Below, piece by piece: positions 1 through 11,289 of a stretch of DNA of 64,000 bases. A model generated the notes under the pieces. It was given only the letters and a program-made list of their open reading frames with translations, made no database searches and was not told the DNA's origin. A program made the position numbers and the translations under genes. The stretch is taken from assembly GCA_029224185.1 (NCBI GenBank), contig CM055207.1, forward strand, positions 8,969,073-9,033,072, written 5' to 3'. Within the stretch, counting starts at the first letter, position 1, and each line of letters begins with the position of its first letter. The stretch is from Karalla daura (taxonomy: Eukaryota; Chordata; Actinopteri; Chaetodontiformes; Leiognathidae).

Positions 1-1320
1 TTTTTTTTCTGAGTCAAATCAGATTAAACACAGGATTCAGGTCTTTTCCTCACCTAATTGTTGCACTATAGTGCATAGTGACATCCACATATACACACCC
101 TGTATGATGAAATTTCAATACTTCACCTGACTTAAAATCTGACAGCAGATCAACGCCTCTTCGACAATTACCATTGCCATTCACTGACATTGATGTTGCT
201 AATAATACTACCCCTCTTTGTGCGTCGTGTACATGCTCTGCTTTCCCCCCTCAAGGGAGATTGCCTGCCATCTCTGAGGAGTTGCATGCTGCCTAGTTTC
301 ATGTGGAGAACATGTCAACTTGTTTACATATCTCCATTTAATGAAATCACAAATTTGCCCCCCGGGGGAGCTGTAAAATCTGTACAACATCCTCTTGAGC
401 CCCTTGCACCTACAACATCTGTATAACCATTTGTGCTATAAATGGCCCAATCTGCTTTGATCCGAGTGTTTTTAGCTGTAAAACACTAAATGCAGCTTGC
501 ATCTATAAAGTGGCGCCTGGAGCTATTTTTGTCTCTACTTCATGGTTCTACTGCGGTATTATCCTGCCACTGAATGATAAATGCCAATAGGAGCCGGATG
601 CAGCTAACACCTGTCACCACTCAGACTGAAGCAGTGGAAGCAGTGAAGTCCTATAAGTACACAGCAAAGCTAATAAACAACTCATTTGATGTGGCAGAGT
701 GCATGACAGGGCAGAGGAGCACGTTCCCCTCGAGACCCGGGCGTTTCAACCTGAACATGCTCCACGTTCTATTAATTACTCATGGTCAGTGCACGTTTCT
801 TTCCAATTCTGTGGCAGAAACAAGGTGCCAAGTGTTGGTATGCAGGCAATGACCAAACCGGTGACAGCTTGGAGGCAGGAAATTGACATTTCCAAAGATG
901 CAACACACAACACGTCTCTGGTGAGGTGGTGTAGAATCTAATACACTTCATGAGTGCCTCTGCCTTGTAGATCCAGCGTTCTTTGTTATCATAGCTCCGT
1001 GCCATCTCTGCTTTGCTTTTTTTAACGCTGCAAAAAGATTGAAAATCCCCCAAAGGCAGTTAATGTTTGCTCCTGTGACTGCACTTATGCTCTCTGTTGT
1101 TATTAAAGGAGTTACCGTAATTTACTCGTTTTGTCAATAAGATAAGCAATTTAATTTCAATGTATCATTGATTTACTGTGAGTCCACACACGTTGATGGT
1201 GACCGTCATGCTCCTCAGACACTGACATAAAATCTAATATTGTGTCACGGAAACTGATCACTACTTTTATCCACAGCATAAACATGACTGCATGCACATA
1301 TGAGCATAACATGAAGGTTG
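1..1320. other. unique non-coding stretch
   Basis: No gene or known repeat recognised. Overlapping short open frames lie on both strands at 190-1053, none with a recognisable domain. The only local structure I see is a perfect 10-bp palindrome, CCCCCGGGGG, near 359-368. Confidence 0.6.
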
Positions 1321-1325
1321 ATGAC

Positions 1326-1520
1326 CTGGTGGCTTGATGGATAGGGCTGTCGTCTCAGAGCAAGACGGTCATCAGTTTTAATCCTGGTTGGACCGAGGGA
1401 CTTTCTGGCTGGTGTTTGCACATTCTCCATGCATATGCATGGGTTTGTCCAAAAACATGCATGTTTAGAGCTCACACACAGACACACACACGCAACACCA
1501 ACTTTTAAGCCTAGGGGAAT
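1326..1520 (+). repeat. tRNA-headed SINE-like repeat, 5' part (copy 1)
   Basis: The stretch begins with a tRNA-like head (the 'ggtggc...gctgtcgtctcagagcaag' region) and runs into the body segments 'ggtgtttgcacattctcc' and 'tccaaaaacatgcatgttt'. Both segments recur in the copies at 47.2, 49.9 and 54.4 kb. The distal half is missing and is replaced by CA-rich sequence from about 1475. It is diverged, so an old copy. The family name is left open; recognition rests on memory of a common fish repeat and on the multiple copies within this window. Confidence 0.7.
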
Positions 1521-1544
1521 GATTTGTTTTCATTTATGCAACTC

Positions 1545-2530
1545 ATTGCTTTTACTTACCACTTGGTTTCACATATGGATGCTTCATATAAGTGGAGCAT
1601 GTAAACATTTTTCAGTCAAATGCAAATTTAAATTTGCCTCTTTTTCCAACTCATTTCAGCTCTGTATTAACTCTCCCGCCTCAACATAGTGTCTGGGTGG
1701 AGTCCTCCAGTGTTCACAATCAGCATTTGCTCTGTGACGTGTTTGTTTTGCCCTTGAGGCTTGCAGCCAGTGGTATGAAATTAATAAGAATTGCAATACA
1801 TAAAACAGTTATTTGCTCTGAGAAATATGAGTATGTGACGGCCCGCCTTTATGGCATTATGGAAATCATCAAACTCCACTCTGAAGTTTTGAGGGCGTTG
1901 AAGACATTTCCCCATCCACATGAGGAGGCACCATGTGACTTATTTTTCTTCAGATATTTTTCTGGTATCTTTTTTGTGATATTTCTATGGTGATTTTTGT
2001 GTTTACTGTCCTTCCTTTTTGTGTTTACTGTCCTTCAACTTTTGTTTTTGGTTTTTGAATGAAGACATCATATTGCAAAGACTGCCTCTGTTCATTATGA
2101 AAACTCTTAAAAATTAAACTGTTGGCTCAAGACCAAATCATTACGGGCACTGCTTAGATTTTTGTGCTTCAAGGTGGTTCAAACAGAGTTTCCTTTACCA
2201 CAGAAAATAATGAGGACTTCAGATTGTCAGATGTGAGCAGCAGGTTCAGATCAGAAGGACAGAGGAAACATTCACATGTAGTTACATTTAGTAAGATTTG
2301 GGGGTTTTACTAAACCTTCTCTTTTTTATAAATTTGAGCTTATTCTGTAATTACATTACAATTACATTTCATTTTTGCAACTTGAATGCCTTAAATGCGT
2401 ACAATGATCAACGCCTGCAGATGGTGCAATAATGACATACTCCACTATTACAGCCAATCAACACTAACCCGCTGAGTGTCAATGTGTTGCTCTCAACTCA
2501 GGGAATATAAGGATAACCTGGTATATTTTC
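1545..2530. other. unique AT-rich stretch with palindrome and short tandem duplication
   Basis: No gene seen. It contains a perfect 16-bp palindrome, GCAAATTTAAATTTGC, at 1622-1637. A 22-bp direct tandem duplication lies at 1994-2036, in which the unit ending 'gtttactgtccttc' is present twice back to back. A 133-codon frame at 1592-1993 (+) shows no recognisable domain and is treated as chance. Confidence 0.55.
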
Positions 2531-2577
2531 TGTGTGTGTGTGTGTGTGTTTGTGTGTGTGAATGTATGTGTGTGTAG
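2531..2577. repeat. (TG)n microsatellite, interrupted
   Basis: About 47 bp of TG dinucleotides with TT, AA and TA interruptions. Confidence 0.95.
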
Positions 2578-2599
2578 GTGTGAGCTTCAGTGCTGTGCT

Positions 2600-3600
2600 T
2601 ACACTCTCGCACACAGTCAGAACCATTACTAATCTGTAAATAGATCTGTAACGCTGTGATCTATCTGCCGAACAAGATCCTCCTCGCTTTGCCTCGCTTT
2701 CTCCTCTTCTCCCCCGTCCCTCTCGTCTGTCTCACTGTCTGTAACTCTGTTGTTTTGCCCGGTTGGATGAATGAGCAGCAGTCTCTGCATCTCTCTTCCC
2801 CTCTCTGCTGACTCTTGTCTTTCAGTTTCTCTGACTCACCGTCTCTCAGATTTCTCTTCCGGCTCTTTGTCCTGGCCTCGTCTCTTTCACCATCACTTAT
2901 GCATTTAACGCAACTGAACTCCTCTCGTCAGCCCTCACTGTCAAATAGAACCATCCACAGATGTACACCAAACACTTCTTATACGTCCAAAGGAATAATT
3001 AGGTCTTTTTCTGTCGTCCCACCCCCCTACCCCTTTATCACTGGATTGGGTGCTCCTGGCAAGGAGTAAAAGATTTCTTTTTATGGGTCTATTTTTCCTT
3101 CTCACTCTTTTTCCCCATTTAGCCGTTTCTCCCATTCTCAGTCTAACAGGATAAGCAGCAAAACATGGAGTAATAATAGCATAAGCAAAGACAGCTTATG
3201 AATTCAACAAACTGACTGAGCAATGTTTTCAAAGTCACCTAATAAAACATGTGCTCAAGGATCATTTTGTTTGTTCATGTCTGTTCATCCTTGTGTTTTG
3301 TTCTGCCATTATGGTGATTTCAGAAGGTTTTGAAAGATAAGATTCATCAATAAATCTGGTAACCATCCAGGCAGCAGACATTTCTAAAACTCTACCCGGA
3401 GCAGTGTTAATTTTTGTTCCTGAACCATTACAAATTTTTGCAGTGAAAGTTGTTTGTTGAGATACTTGTAGTGCATAAAGTATACTCTGCCCTGCACTTC
3501 CTCCCACTCGCATGTCACTCATCCTGAAGGGCTGTCTGTCTTGAGAAAAAGTGTGAAGCCTGAGGCGAAGCTAACTGACTCCCCTCAAGGTTGTTCTAAA
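2600..3600. other. unique stretch with pyrimidine-rich tract
   Basis: The segment about 2680-2910 is C/T-rich and ends in acceptor-like 'tgtctttcag' near 2824. No following exon-like open frame with recognisable protein content is visible, so no exon is called. The rest is unremarkable AT-rich DNA. Confidence 0.5.
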
Positions 3601-3614
3601 CAAGCAGGGGGCAT
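3601..3614 (+). promoter_or_regulatory. CTCF-like motif
   Basis: CAAGCAGGGGGCAT fits the CTCF core (CCASNAGGGGGCGC-like) with one core mismatch and a weak 3' end. It lies about 200 bp upstream of a better match inside the MITE, in the same orientation. This is a motif match by eye only; no occupancy is implied. Confidence 0.3.
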
Positions 3615-3700
3615 TCGCATGCTCACACTCAGTGACATAAATTGTCCATGTATTTTTCACCACTTGCCATGTGCTTATGTAAGTTCGTGTTAGAACATAC

Positions 3701-4530
3701 ACCATATTTTCTGGACTATAATTCACGCCATTTTAGTAGTTTGGCTGGTCATGCGACCTATATTTCGAAGTGACTTTTATCAACAAGATGCACCATCCCA
3801 TCTATGACCACAAGGGGGCGCCATTCACACAACCGGTCTTTGTCATGGGATCAACATGGGAAGAAAACGTTTCAGTGGCTTTATTGTTCTTAATTGTTTT
3901 TGATACATGAAATGTCCATGAATAAAAAATATGCAATACAAAGATTAGTAATTAGCTATGTTTGCAGCTGAGGGCATCCTGTTGCCTGTTGCCATCTATG
4001 GGGCTTTTTGGGCACGATGGGATTTCTCTTGCAATGCCAGGGTTGGCCATTGGGTAAAATCGGATTCCCGGCAGAGGGGTGGTGCCCTATCCAGGTCTTA
4101 TAATACATCCACGTACCCTCCGCCATTTTGATTGTTGTTATTGGCATGTACACAAACCAATGCCAGACGACTGGAGACTTTTTGACTTTAACTAAAGACA
4201 TTCTGTGTTTTAACTGACAAAAAAGGAGTGGATACCATACAGAAAGTGAGTAGAGATGCCAGGGAGAGGCACATGACCAGGTTGGTTACTACAAACAAGT
4301 ATTACCTATTGGTTTATAGGTGCTTATACTTTGCATAATTTGGAAATAGTGCTCTTATAATAAAGCTGTTCAGTTTTGGATTCATATGGATTAAATGGTT
4401 GAAAAATAAAAGCGACTCGTAGAGCCAGGTAGTTTTTATGTTTTTTCCTCTGTTTTGTTATTTTTTCTCCTGTATTTTTTGACAGATGCAACTAATACTC
4501 TAGCGCAACATATAGTCCAGAAAATACAGT
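3701..4530. mobile_element. MITE with TIRs related to fish 'CCGTATTTTCCGGACTATAAG' elements, long copy
   Basis: The left terminal repeat, ACCATATTTTCTGGACTATA (3701-3720), matches the reverse complement of the right end (4511-4530) over about 18 of 20 positions. Subterminal segments ('gcgac', 'ttgacagatgcaactaat' near the right end) match the shorter copy at 23.78 kb. The element is about 830 bp and codes for nothing recognisable, so it must have been moved by another element's transposase. The central part (about 3950-4350) has no counterpart in the short copy and may be a later insertion or captured host DNA. The superfamily is not assigned because I could not fix a target-site duplication. 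Confidence 0.75.
3808..3822 (+). promoter_or_regulatory. CTCF-like motif inside the MITE
   Basis: CCACAAGGGGGCGCC matches the CTCF core with a single non-consensus base (A in place of a pyrimidine at position 5). It sits about 108 bp inside the left end of the transposon, so the site would have been delivered by the element. Confidence 0.4.
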
Positions 4531-4531
4531 A

Positions 4532-4995
4532 AGCAAACCAGTGTTATCACCTCCTGCAAATACAACTTAAAATAACAAAACCAGAACTCTGAGTCCAACT
4601 CTGGTGAAACTGGAGAAGGCAGCATGAACCTTGGCGCTGCCTCATGAAGAATTAGTGCAGACCTGGCTTTGGAGGCCTTAATCAACATCTTTTCATCAAA
4701 GACTCCAGGTCCACTTTGATGTTGCCAATAACTGAAAAGCTTGGTTTGTTCTGATTAGAGGGCCCTCCCTCTTAAATCATGCAATTGCAGGGCCTTGTTT
4801 GTTGATGTTATTTGGACCCGTTGCTGGTCTTGATGAGTGCATAGGACAACAATATTTGCATTCACCTTGAATTCTGAGCTAAATACTGTTGGCTTTCTTC
4901 CCTTGCCAGATTTTGTTGTGGAAAAAGACCAGCTTTCAGTGTCAAAGCGGGCTGACTGTGTTAATTAATGATTGGCAACATATAATTTTTTGTCC
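4532..4995. other. unique non-coding stretch
   Basis: Nothing recognised. A 62-codon minus-strand frame overlaps the MITE end and is not considered real. Confidence 0.5.
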
Positions 4996-4998
4996 ATC

Positions 4999-5075
4999 TT
5001 ACATTTACATTTAAGGTATTGAGCTGGCATTGGGGATTAAAGTGACTCACAACGAACAGGGTTTGGTATCTACCC
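4999..5075. repeat. fragment of a fish SINE-like repeat ('acatttacattta...' type)
   Basis: The stretch resembles the widespread fish repeat that begins 'acatttacattta', followed by 'aaagtgactcacaac' and 'tggtatctaccct'. The usual middle segment is altered. A related fragment lies at 45.23 kb. Confidence 0.4.
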
Positions 5076-5079
5076 TAAT

Positions 5080-8000
5080 GTTTGCACGGTAGGTGACTAT
5101 TGATGTGAATGACTCTTAGAAAAGACCAAAACGTTTACTCTACAATAATGGCCATAGATAACCTCCTCAACACCTTTCATTTATGAAAGGCTTCCTGTCC
5201 TTCTCATTCTCTTCTTTGAGATATTCCTTTGAAAGAGAGACAGAAAACAGTAGAACAAACCTGATGAAACTTAATGACCTTTAAGAAAATGGTCTTCTGA
5301 TCTTCGCATCCTTTGTATCTATGTTTTTTAAATATAATTTGCTGAAAAGCCAGCCTTTTTATTCTTTCAAAACAAGAGATGTAGTCCAGAGGCAGTTTCC
5401 TCATTTCCCTTATCACCCCCCTGCAGATCTTTAAATTGCCTTGTTTGTTAGTCTTGATATGGATCAAAAGCAGCTGATATTTATATTTGCAATGAAATGG
5501 ACTCTCTCAACCCAGCTGATGATATGCAGATGTTCTGGACATGCCTAACACTTGAAAACTTTTCATCCAGGGTATTTGCAACTTTTAAATAGGCCCTCAC
5601 CACAAACATAGCTCCTAATCCTTCACTGATCTGTTAGTCCTCCCCAAACTCAGAACATGCCCACTACAATACAGCATGGCATTTTCTTTCCCAGCTCGTT
5701 AGCCAAACACTCCAAACCCCATAGATGCAAGTGTACTTCTTCTCCAACTCATGGTGGATGGATGCAGGAAGTTTTCCACTCTTTACATTTGGAGGAGTTA
5801 AATTCCATCTGAGGTAATCTCTGAAATCCTTCCACAAATCTTGGAATCTCCTAAAAACCACAATTGATAGCCCAACAATGAGCCTCGAGACTCCCTGGAA
5901 GGGAAGAGATGGACCAGGACCATCTTTATTCTCTTGTTACGGCTCACATTTCTTCTTCTTCTTCAGAATACAAAGTTTTTGCAACACAAGACACAGAAAG
6001 TCACAGAAAACGAAAAAACTCTCAAAAGAAATGAATGGTCCTCGGTGAAAAAAATGATAAATTGCCTTACCTTTTAGTAACGGTTGTTATAGTAGTACTC
6101 CAGCAGCACTGCATGACTCAAAATTTCCCGCTGAGGCACTGTGCAGTTAATTTTCTTGCACACACATTTTCAGATATAAAAAGCTCAATAACACTACCTG
6201 AAGAATGGGAAATTGGAGACCCACTTCACCTGGCAGTAGACCTGATAATAGTTCTGACAAATTTTAAGGACAAGAAATGCTTAAATGGAAAACTGTGAGA
6301 CTTCATTAACCTTAACTACTGGTAAAAAAGTGGTTGAACTTTTGAAACTTTTGAGTTTAATAAACAGGGTTCACCATTACTCGGGTTTCCATGGAGACAG
6401 CACCTGAAGTTTGTCCAAAAGGTTCATTTCATAAAAACACCTGAGAGCAAAGCCTGATTGTATTTAGTGAATACTGATAATGGCTTAAGTTAAGTTGTTG
6501 TGCAACCTCTTATGCTCTAGCAATTACAGCATTTTGACTATTTGACATGAATTGAAATTAAATATAGATGGATTACCCAGTGAGGGGCCAAACGAACACA
6601 CCATGAAATGATGAGATTCGCAAAATAAGCCGATTAAGAAAGGCTATAATAGGAAACACGGCAGCACTTTAATGCCTATTTGCTGTAAGCTGCGTTCCAC
6701 CTATACAATGATCAAAAGAAAGCCCTCTGGAATACGAGTGTTTTTTTTTTTTTTAAGGAAGCCAGATTACTGGAAAATACCGAGGTCAGAGAGTTGTCAC
6801 CCAGTTGGAAAGCAGATGGATATAAATATTCTTTGTAAAGAAAAAAACAAAACATAGTCTACACAGTTTGAACTGTGCAGAAGCATGTAACGTTCAGGTA
6901 AATAAAGATGACTTACTTTCTAAATGCAGGGAACGTCTATGGCACTACACTGAATCAGAGCATTGTTGTGTGAGCTCAGTATTCATAGCCTCTTACAACA
7001 TCATGCCCTGTCACTTCAGACCCTCTGGTGCTGCCTCCGTGACAGCTACACAACAACCTGCATCCACCCTTAACAAAAAAAAGAAATACCAAGAATAAGG
7101 TCACAATTTATCAAAGCGAAATAAGTAAGTGCAGAACTGTTCGTACAGTTTATGTAACTTTCTTGTCAAGTGAGAAAAACAATACAGTCACGTTGCTGGA
7201 ATTCAAAGTATAACACATAAAAAAGGTATTGATATGAAATATGTAACTGATATGTTAGGTAAATGGCAATATTTTAATACTTTGGAAAATGCGCTTGTTC
7301 TTTCCCATATTTGAGTCAGGCGCAGTCCAAAGGTCATGAAGTCCACCTCTAATCACTTCTAAAATTCATATATATAAATACACGAATGTCATGTGTGCTA
7401 AGCTAACTGGTTGCTGGCTGTAGCTTTACACTGAAGATACGACACATCGGAGAGTCATCTTGTCTAACTTGGTTGTCATGTAAGTAGAAAATCTTGACAT
7501 TTATGTATGCCAGTCACGTCTGTTCAACTGGCCCCATGGTTATGTCGCTGTGGACACATTTTTGATCTGTGACCATGGAAACGAATCTAGCAGCATGTAC
7601 AGTACAGTGTCTACTTATGCAAGTGTATCTCTTTATCTTACTTGATCATATTCGGCACAGGAAACACATCTTTTGGATGTAGTCCATTGCAGTTTCTGGA
7701 GCCCAACATTCATCAGTCACTTCCTCTACCAGCCAAACTAATTTGGGGTTTAGGTGCGCCACCATATGCTGGTTTGGATACCTGCCAAAGGGGCCTAAAA
7801 AGTAGACAAAACTTAATAAGCACAGCTGAAATTTACTAGCGTTCATTTGCTGTTGGCTCATAATACTCTCCTGAACTGATTTGCGACGTACCTTTTTGTG
7901 GGATGGTGTTGGAAAGCATATGAAAACAGGCACCTCACCACCGTATCACCACTTAGATATGTCTTTTTGTGAGTATTTTGTTCTATTTCTTGTCCTATCT

Positions 8001-8940
8001 ATCTTCTTTTGTCTCCCTGTCACACCTTCACTTATAATACTTTCTTCTTCTGAAAAGGACTCTGTGTCAAGCCTGTTTATGAAAAGGATTTTTATAAATA
8101 AATCTCCCTGACACCAATATCTCCAGAATAATTTATTAACCCATTTAAATCCAGCTGGTGGCCCAACTCAGGATGCTGCACCAGTTTTTAAGAAATGCCG
8201 AGGCAGAAAAAGTTGAGGCTTGGTGGAAAATGGTTCTCACTCTGACAGCAGAAGCCTGAGGGTCAGACAGATTATGCTGCTGAACTTCAGAAAACAGTTT
8301 AGTTTCATTTGGGACATTATTTCATCCAAGTTTCATCACAAATCATCATGACAGAGCATGCAACACTTACCTCCTATTCCCCATTATTACCATGCTCTCT
8401 GCTCTAGTTTTACAAATCCAACCATCCCACAAATCACCTCAGTCAGCCCTCTTCCGAAAATCTACTGTAATCCTATCTATTACTTGCAAAAACCTTCTAT
8501 TACGTCAAACTTTAATTTTAGTCTTAAACAAAGCGTGATCGCAGACCTCTCGCAAACTTTGGGGTCAGGCTGTCTTAGTGATGATCCGGGTTTGATTTAG
8601 TGTATATTGCTCAATTCCTCTATCTGAGAATCACCACAAATCAGCATGACATAAGGTGGGATAGACAGATGGATGAATAAATAAAGGGAGCATTGGGTGC
8701 AGGAGAGAGGGAAGGAATTAATAAAAGAGGAGTTATTGGGAGCGCAAGGCTGTGAGCGGCACAGCCCGGGGGAGCCTCCCAAATCACTTTGCTTGGAAAA
8801 TGATAAGACAATTCGTCTGATCATCTTGTTTTTGTTTGTCTCTGCGTGTCTACGTGGTATTGCGAGCTTGTTTTCATACAGTTTATTGTGTGTGCACTTA
8901 AAATGGAAATTCATAAATCGAGGGTGTCTGATACCACACA
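5080..8940. other. unique non-coding stretch, 3.9 kb
   Basis: No gene, RNA or known repeat recognised on either strand. Open frames reach at most 116 codons (8597-8947, minus) and share sequence with opposite-strand frames. A short poly-T run at about 6742-6754 and an A-rich stretch near 7075 are the only simple-sequence elements. Confidence 0.5.
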
Positions 8941-8985
8941 GATCCATCCAGCCATTATCTCACCCGCTTTGTACTTTAACGGTGT
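8941..8985 (-). repeat. possible SINE tail fragment
   Basis: 'gatccatccagccattatctcacccgc' resembles the reverse complement of the tail of the tRNA-headed repeat seen at 19.4 and 25.2 kb. It is short, so this is a weak call. Confidence 0.3.
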
Positions 8986-8999
8986 CCATCGCAGAGCTC

Positions 9000-11015
9000 T
9001 TTCTTACAAATGGACACCTGTAAAATGAAGTCTCTATCTGTTTCACCGTCCACTGCCTTTCAATGATATCGTGACCTAGAGTGAACTATGTGTGTGTGAC
9101 CACATGCCTACTGTAGTGGGTGGGAAGCATTTGTCACAAAGCATGTGCATGTGATCTTCGCACAGGGGTGTATTTTGTGTGTCTCTGTGTGTGTGTGCCA
9201 TACAGATTAGCTTGTGATCCCTCCGTAAACCAGAAATCAATAGGTCTCAGTCTGTATTCAGACAGTTAGACAGACAGTTCTGCTTCAAAACATCCAAACA
9301 TCACCTCTACTCTGCATTCAGAGCACACAAATGTCTTTCTGGCATCTATGAAAGACACAGAGGGAGGAAGAGAGTGGCAAGGGGGACAAAAAAGGAGTAT
9401 AGAAGAAAAGGATTGAACAGGTCTATTTTTGACATTGGTAAAAGATGAGGAGCAACACCCAGACAGACAGGCGGACGGAGGGTGATAGAGCAGGAGACAT
9501 CAGCTCAGTTTTGCTCATTGGATAATAAAAACAGAGAGAAAAAGATAAAGAGAGGAGAGGAAAACGCTGAGACAGAGCAGTTTTTTGACGTCTACAAAGG
9601 CAAAGAGAGGCCTTTCAAGTTGTAACCTCTGTTGACAAAGACGAAAAGAGGAAGAGACGGAGAGGTCACAATGAGACAACTGAACAACAACACAAAATGG
9701 AAAACAGTTTTTAGTTTGCTGCTTAATTCAGTCTCAAATTCAGAGCACACCTTGGCTATAAGACAACTTTAGACAGCTAAATAGCCAGATTTAATTCATC
9801 AAAGAGTAACTTTCACCAAGCAACAAAATATCAATTAGCAACATAGTTAATTCAGTCCCTCACAGGCTGTGTTGGGGTAGTCACAGAGCACATTATGCAG
9901 AGTTGCTCATTATTGTATTCTGATACAGCCATAGTGTAAACAGACATTTGAAAGTAATAATTACAAGAAAAGGTTTAGCTGTATGTGTCTCAAAGCCTCT
10001 GTATGTCCATTTCAGGTAAAAGTTTGTTGTTGTAGTAATAGTATTGAGTGTTAAACGTATAGACAATAGTTGTGATTACATTCATGCTGTTGAAAATTTA
10101 ACAATGGTGAACTTTGGCCACCAGAAAGCTAAGGGCCTCCTTTTATTGAGCAGCATATTCTCCAGTTCATCTTAAAGTGGTAAATACAATGATATTAACA
10201 AGCTGCAGCAGCTTCCTCCATTTTGAATTCTCGGGGTGTCTCTTCTACTAAACTTTTTCAGAAATCAGAAAACTTTACGTTTTGCATTTTACATTTGCAG
10301 CTATGCTAATAATCAAGGCTGGAGGGTATTCCAACACATTTCGATGAACCGGACCAATTGGCGCAGCAAAGCAATAAGGGCCGGCGTTCAGCTCAAAGAT
10401 TGCCCCTCATTGAATACTATATACCGTAGTTCAATTGTCTTTTGAGTTATTCACTGTAACATTATAATTTCCAGACTCCAGCAATTTTGCTTGTTAAAGG
10501 CTTGTTAAGGCTCTGGGATTGTTTTTTTTTAACAATATTATAGGATAATTCTATTATTCTGTTTTCTGTTGATTTAATGAAAAGAAGGGAGAAAACAGAA
10601 TTAATTATAGGGCCAGCACTTAATGACTGTCTTTTCATGGGAACTGTATTTGTGTCTTTGCTCAGTCAACATCAACATTGTTAAGATCACAAGGCTGTAA
10701 TCTCTTACAGTAAATGCTGCGGCAGATGTGTGGGTATATTCATTGCATTTTCGAGGGGGCTTCCTCATCCACTCCACTTCTAAACAGATGTTAATCTAAA
10801 TGAAAGAGAAAAAGCAGGAAATTCTAATTTTGGTAAGAGAGGGGAAAGCCTGGATGGAGATGAGATTGCAACAAGTGGCTGTGTCTCAATGGAGATTAGC
10901 TGTCAAATGTCTGTTTTTGAGTTTTAATAGTATTAGCAATGATGGATGAAGAGATAGAAAACAGTATGTAGCTGTGTCGGTCTTGCAACCATCTGTCAGT
11001 TTTCGTTTGCGGCTT
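9000..11015. other. unique stretch with purine-rich block
   Basis: The segment about 9351-9670 is strongly A/G-rich on the plus strand but is not a simple tandem array. Its origin is not recognised. The remainder is AT-rich unique sequence with no exon-like structure. An acceptor/donor juxtaposition, 'ccatttcag|gtaaaa', occurs at 10014-10015. Confidence 0.5.
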
Positions 11016-11019
11016 AATG

Positions 11020-11285
11020 ATGGTGAGCGGAAAGGCCACAGGTCGTTAATAATAAAACGCCCCTTTTCGTGGGAGGCATGAATTTACTCAGCAAATTACA
11101 TGACTGTCTGCCCTTTGGATTATTGGTGCAGCTTTTCTGTGTTAGAAAACTTGCAGTTTACCCCGCGGTGAATGCCAGAGGGGAGGTCATCAGGTCTTTA
11201 AAATTCAGAGGATGCGCTCTCTGGAGGCGCATGGGTGTATTCAGAACATGACCGCTGAACTTATTTTAAGGTTTCAACGTGCGTC
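11020..11285. promoter_or_regulatory. candidate conserved non-coding element
   Basis: A block of unique, non-repetitive sequence with a ATTA/TAAT-core ('cgttaataataaaac') and little simple-sequence decay ('catgaatttactcagcaaattacatgactg'). No coding potential is evident: the 60-codon frame at 11069-11251 has no domain. The call rests on sequence texture and is inference. Confidence 0.25.
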
Positions 11286-11289
11286 GTAA

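Noticed and set aside
1592..1993. 133-codon plus-strand frame
   Set aside because: No domain, no splice or start context, AT-rich unique DNA.
2824..3069. Possible exon after the pyrimidine-rich tract and 'tgtctttcag'
   Set aside because: Translation has no domain, no donor is clear, and C/T-rich DNA produces such acceptors by chance.
6770..6790. 'actggaaaataccgagg' as a third MITE end
   Set aside because: No partner inverted end or subterminal family sequence found nearby.
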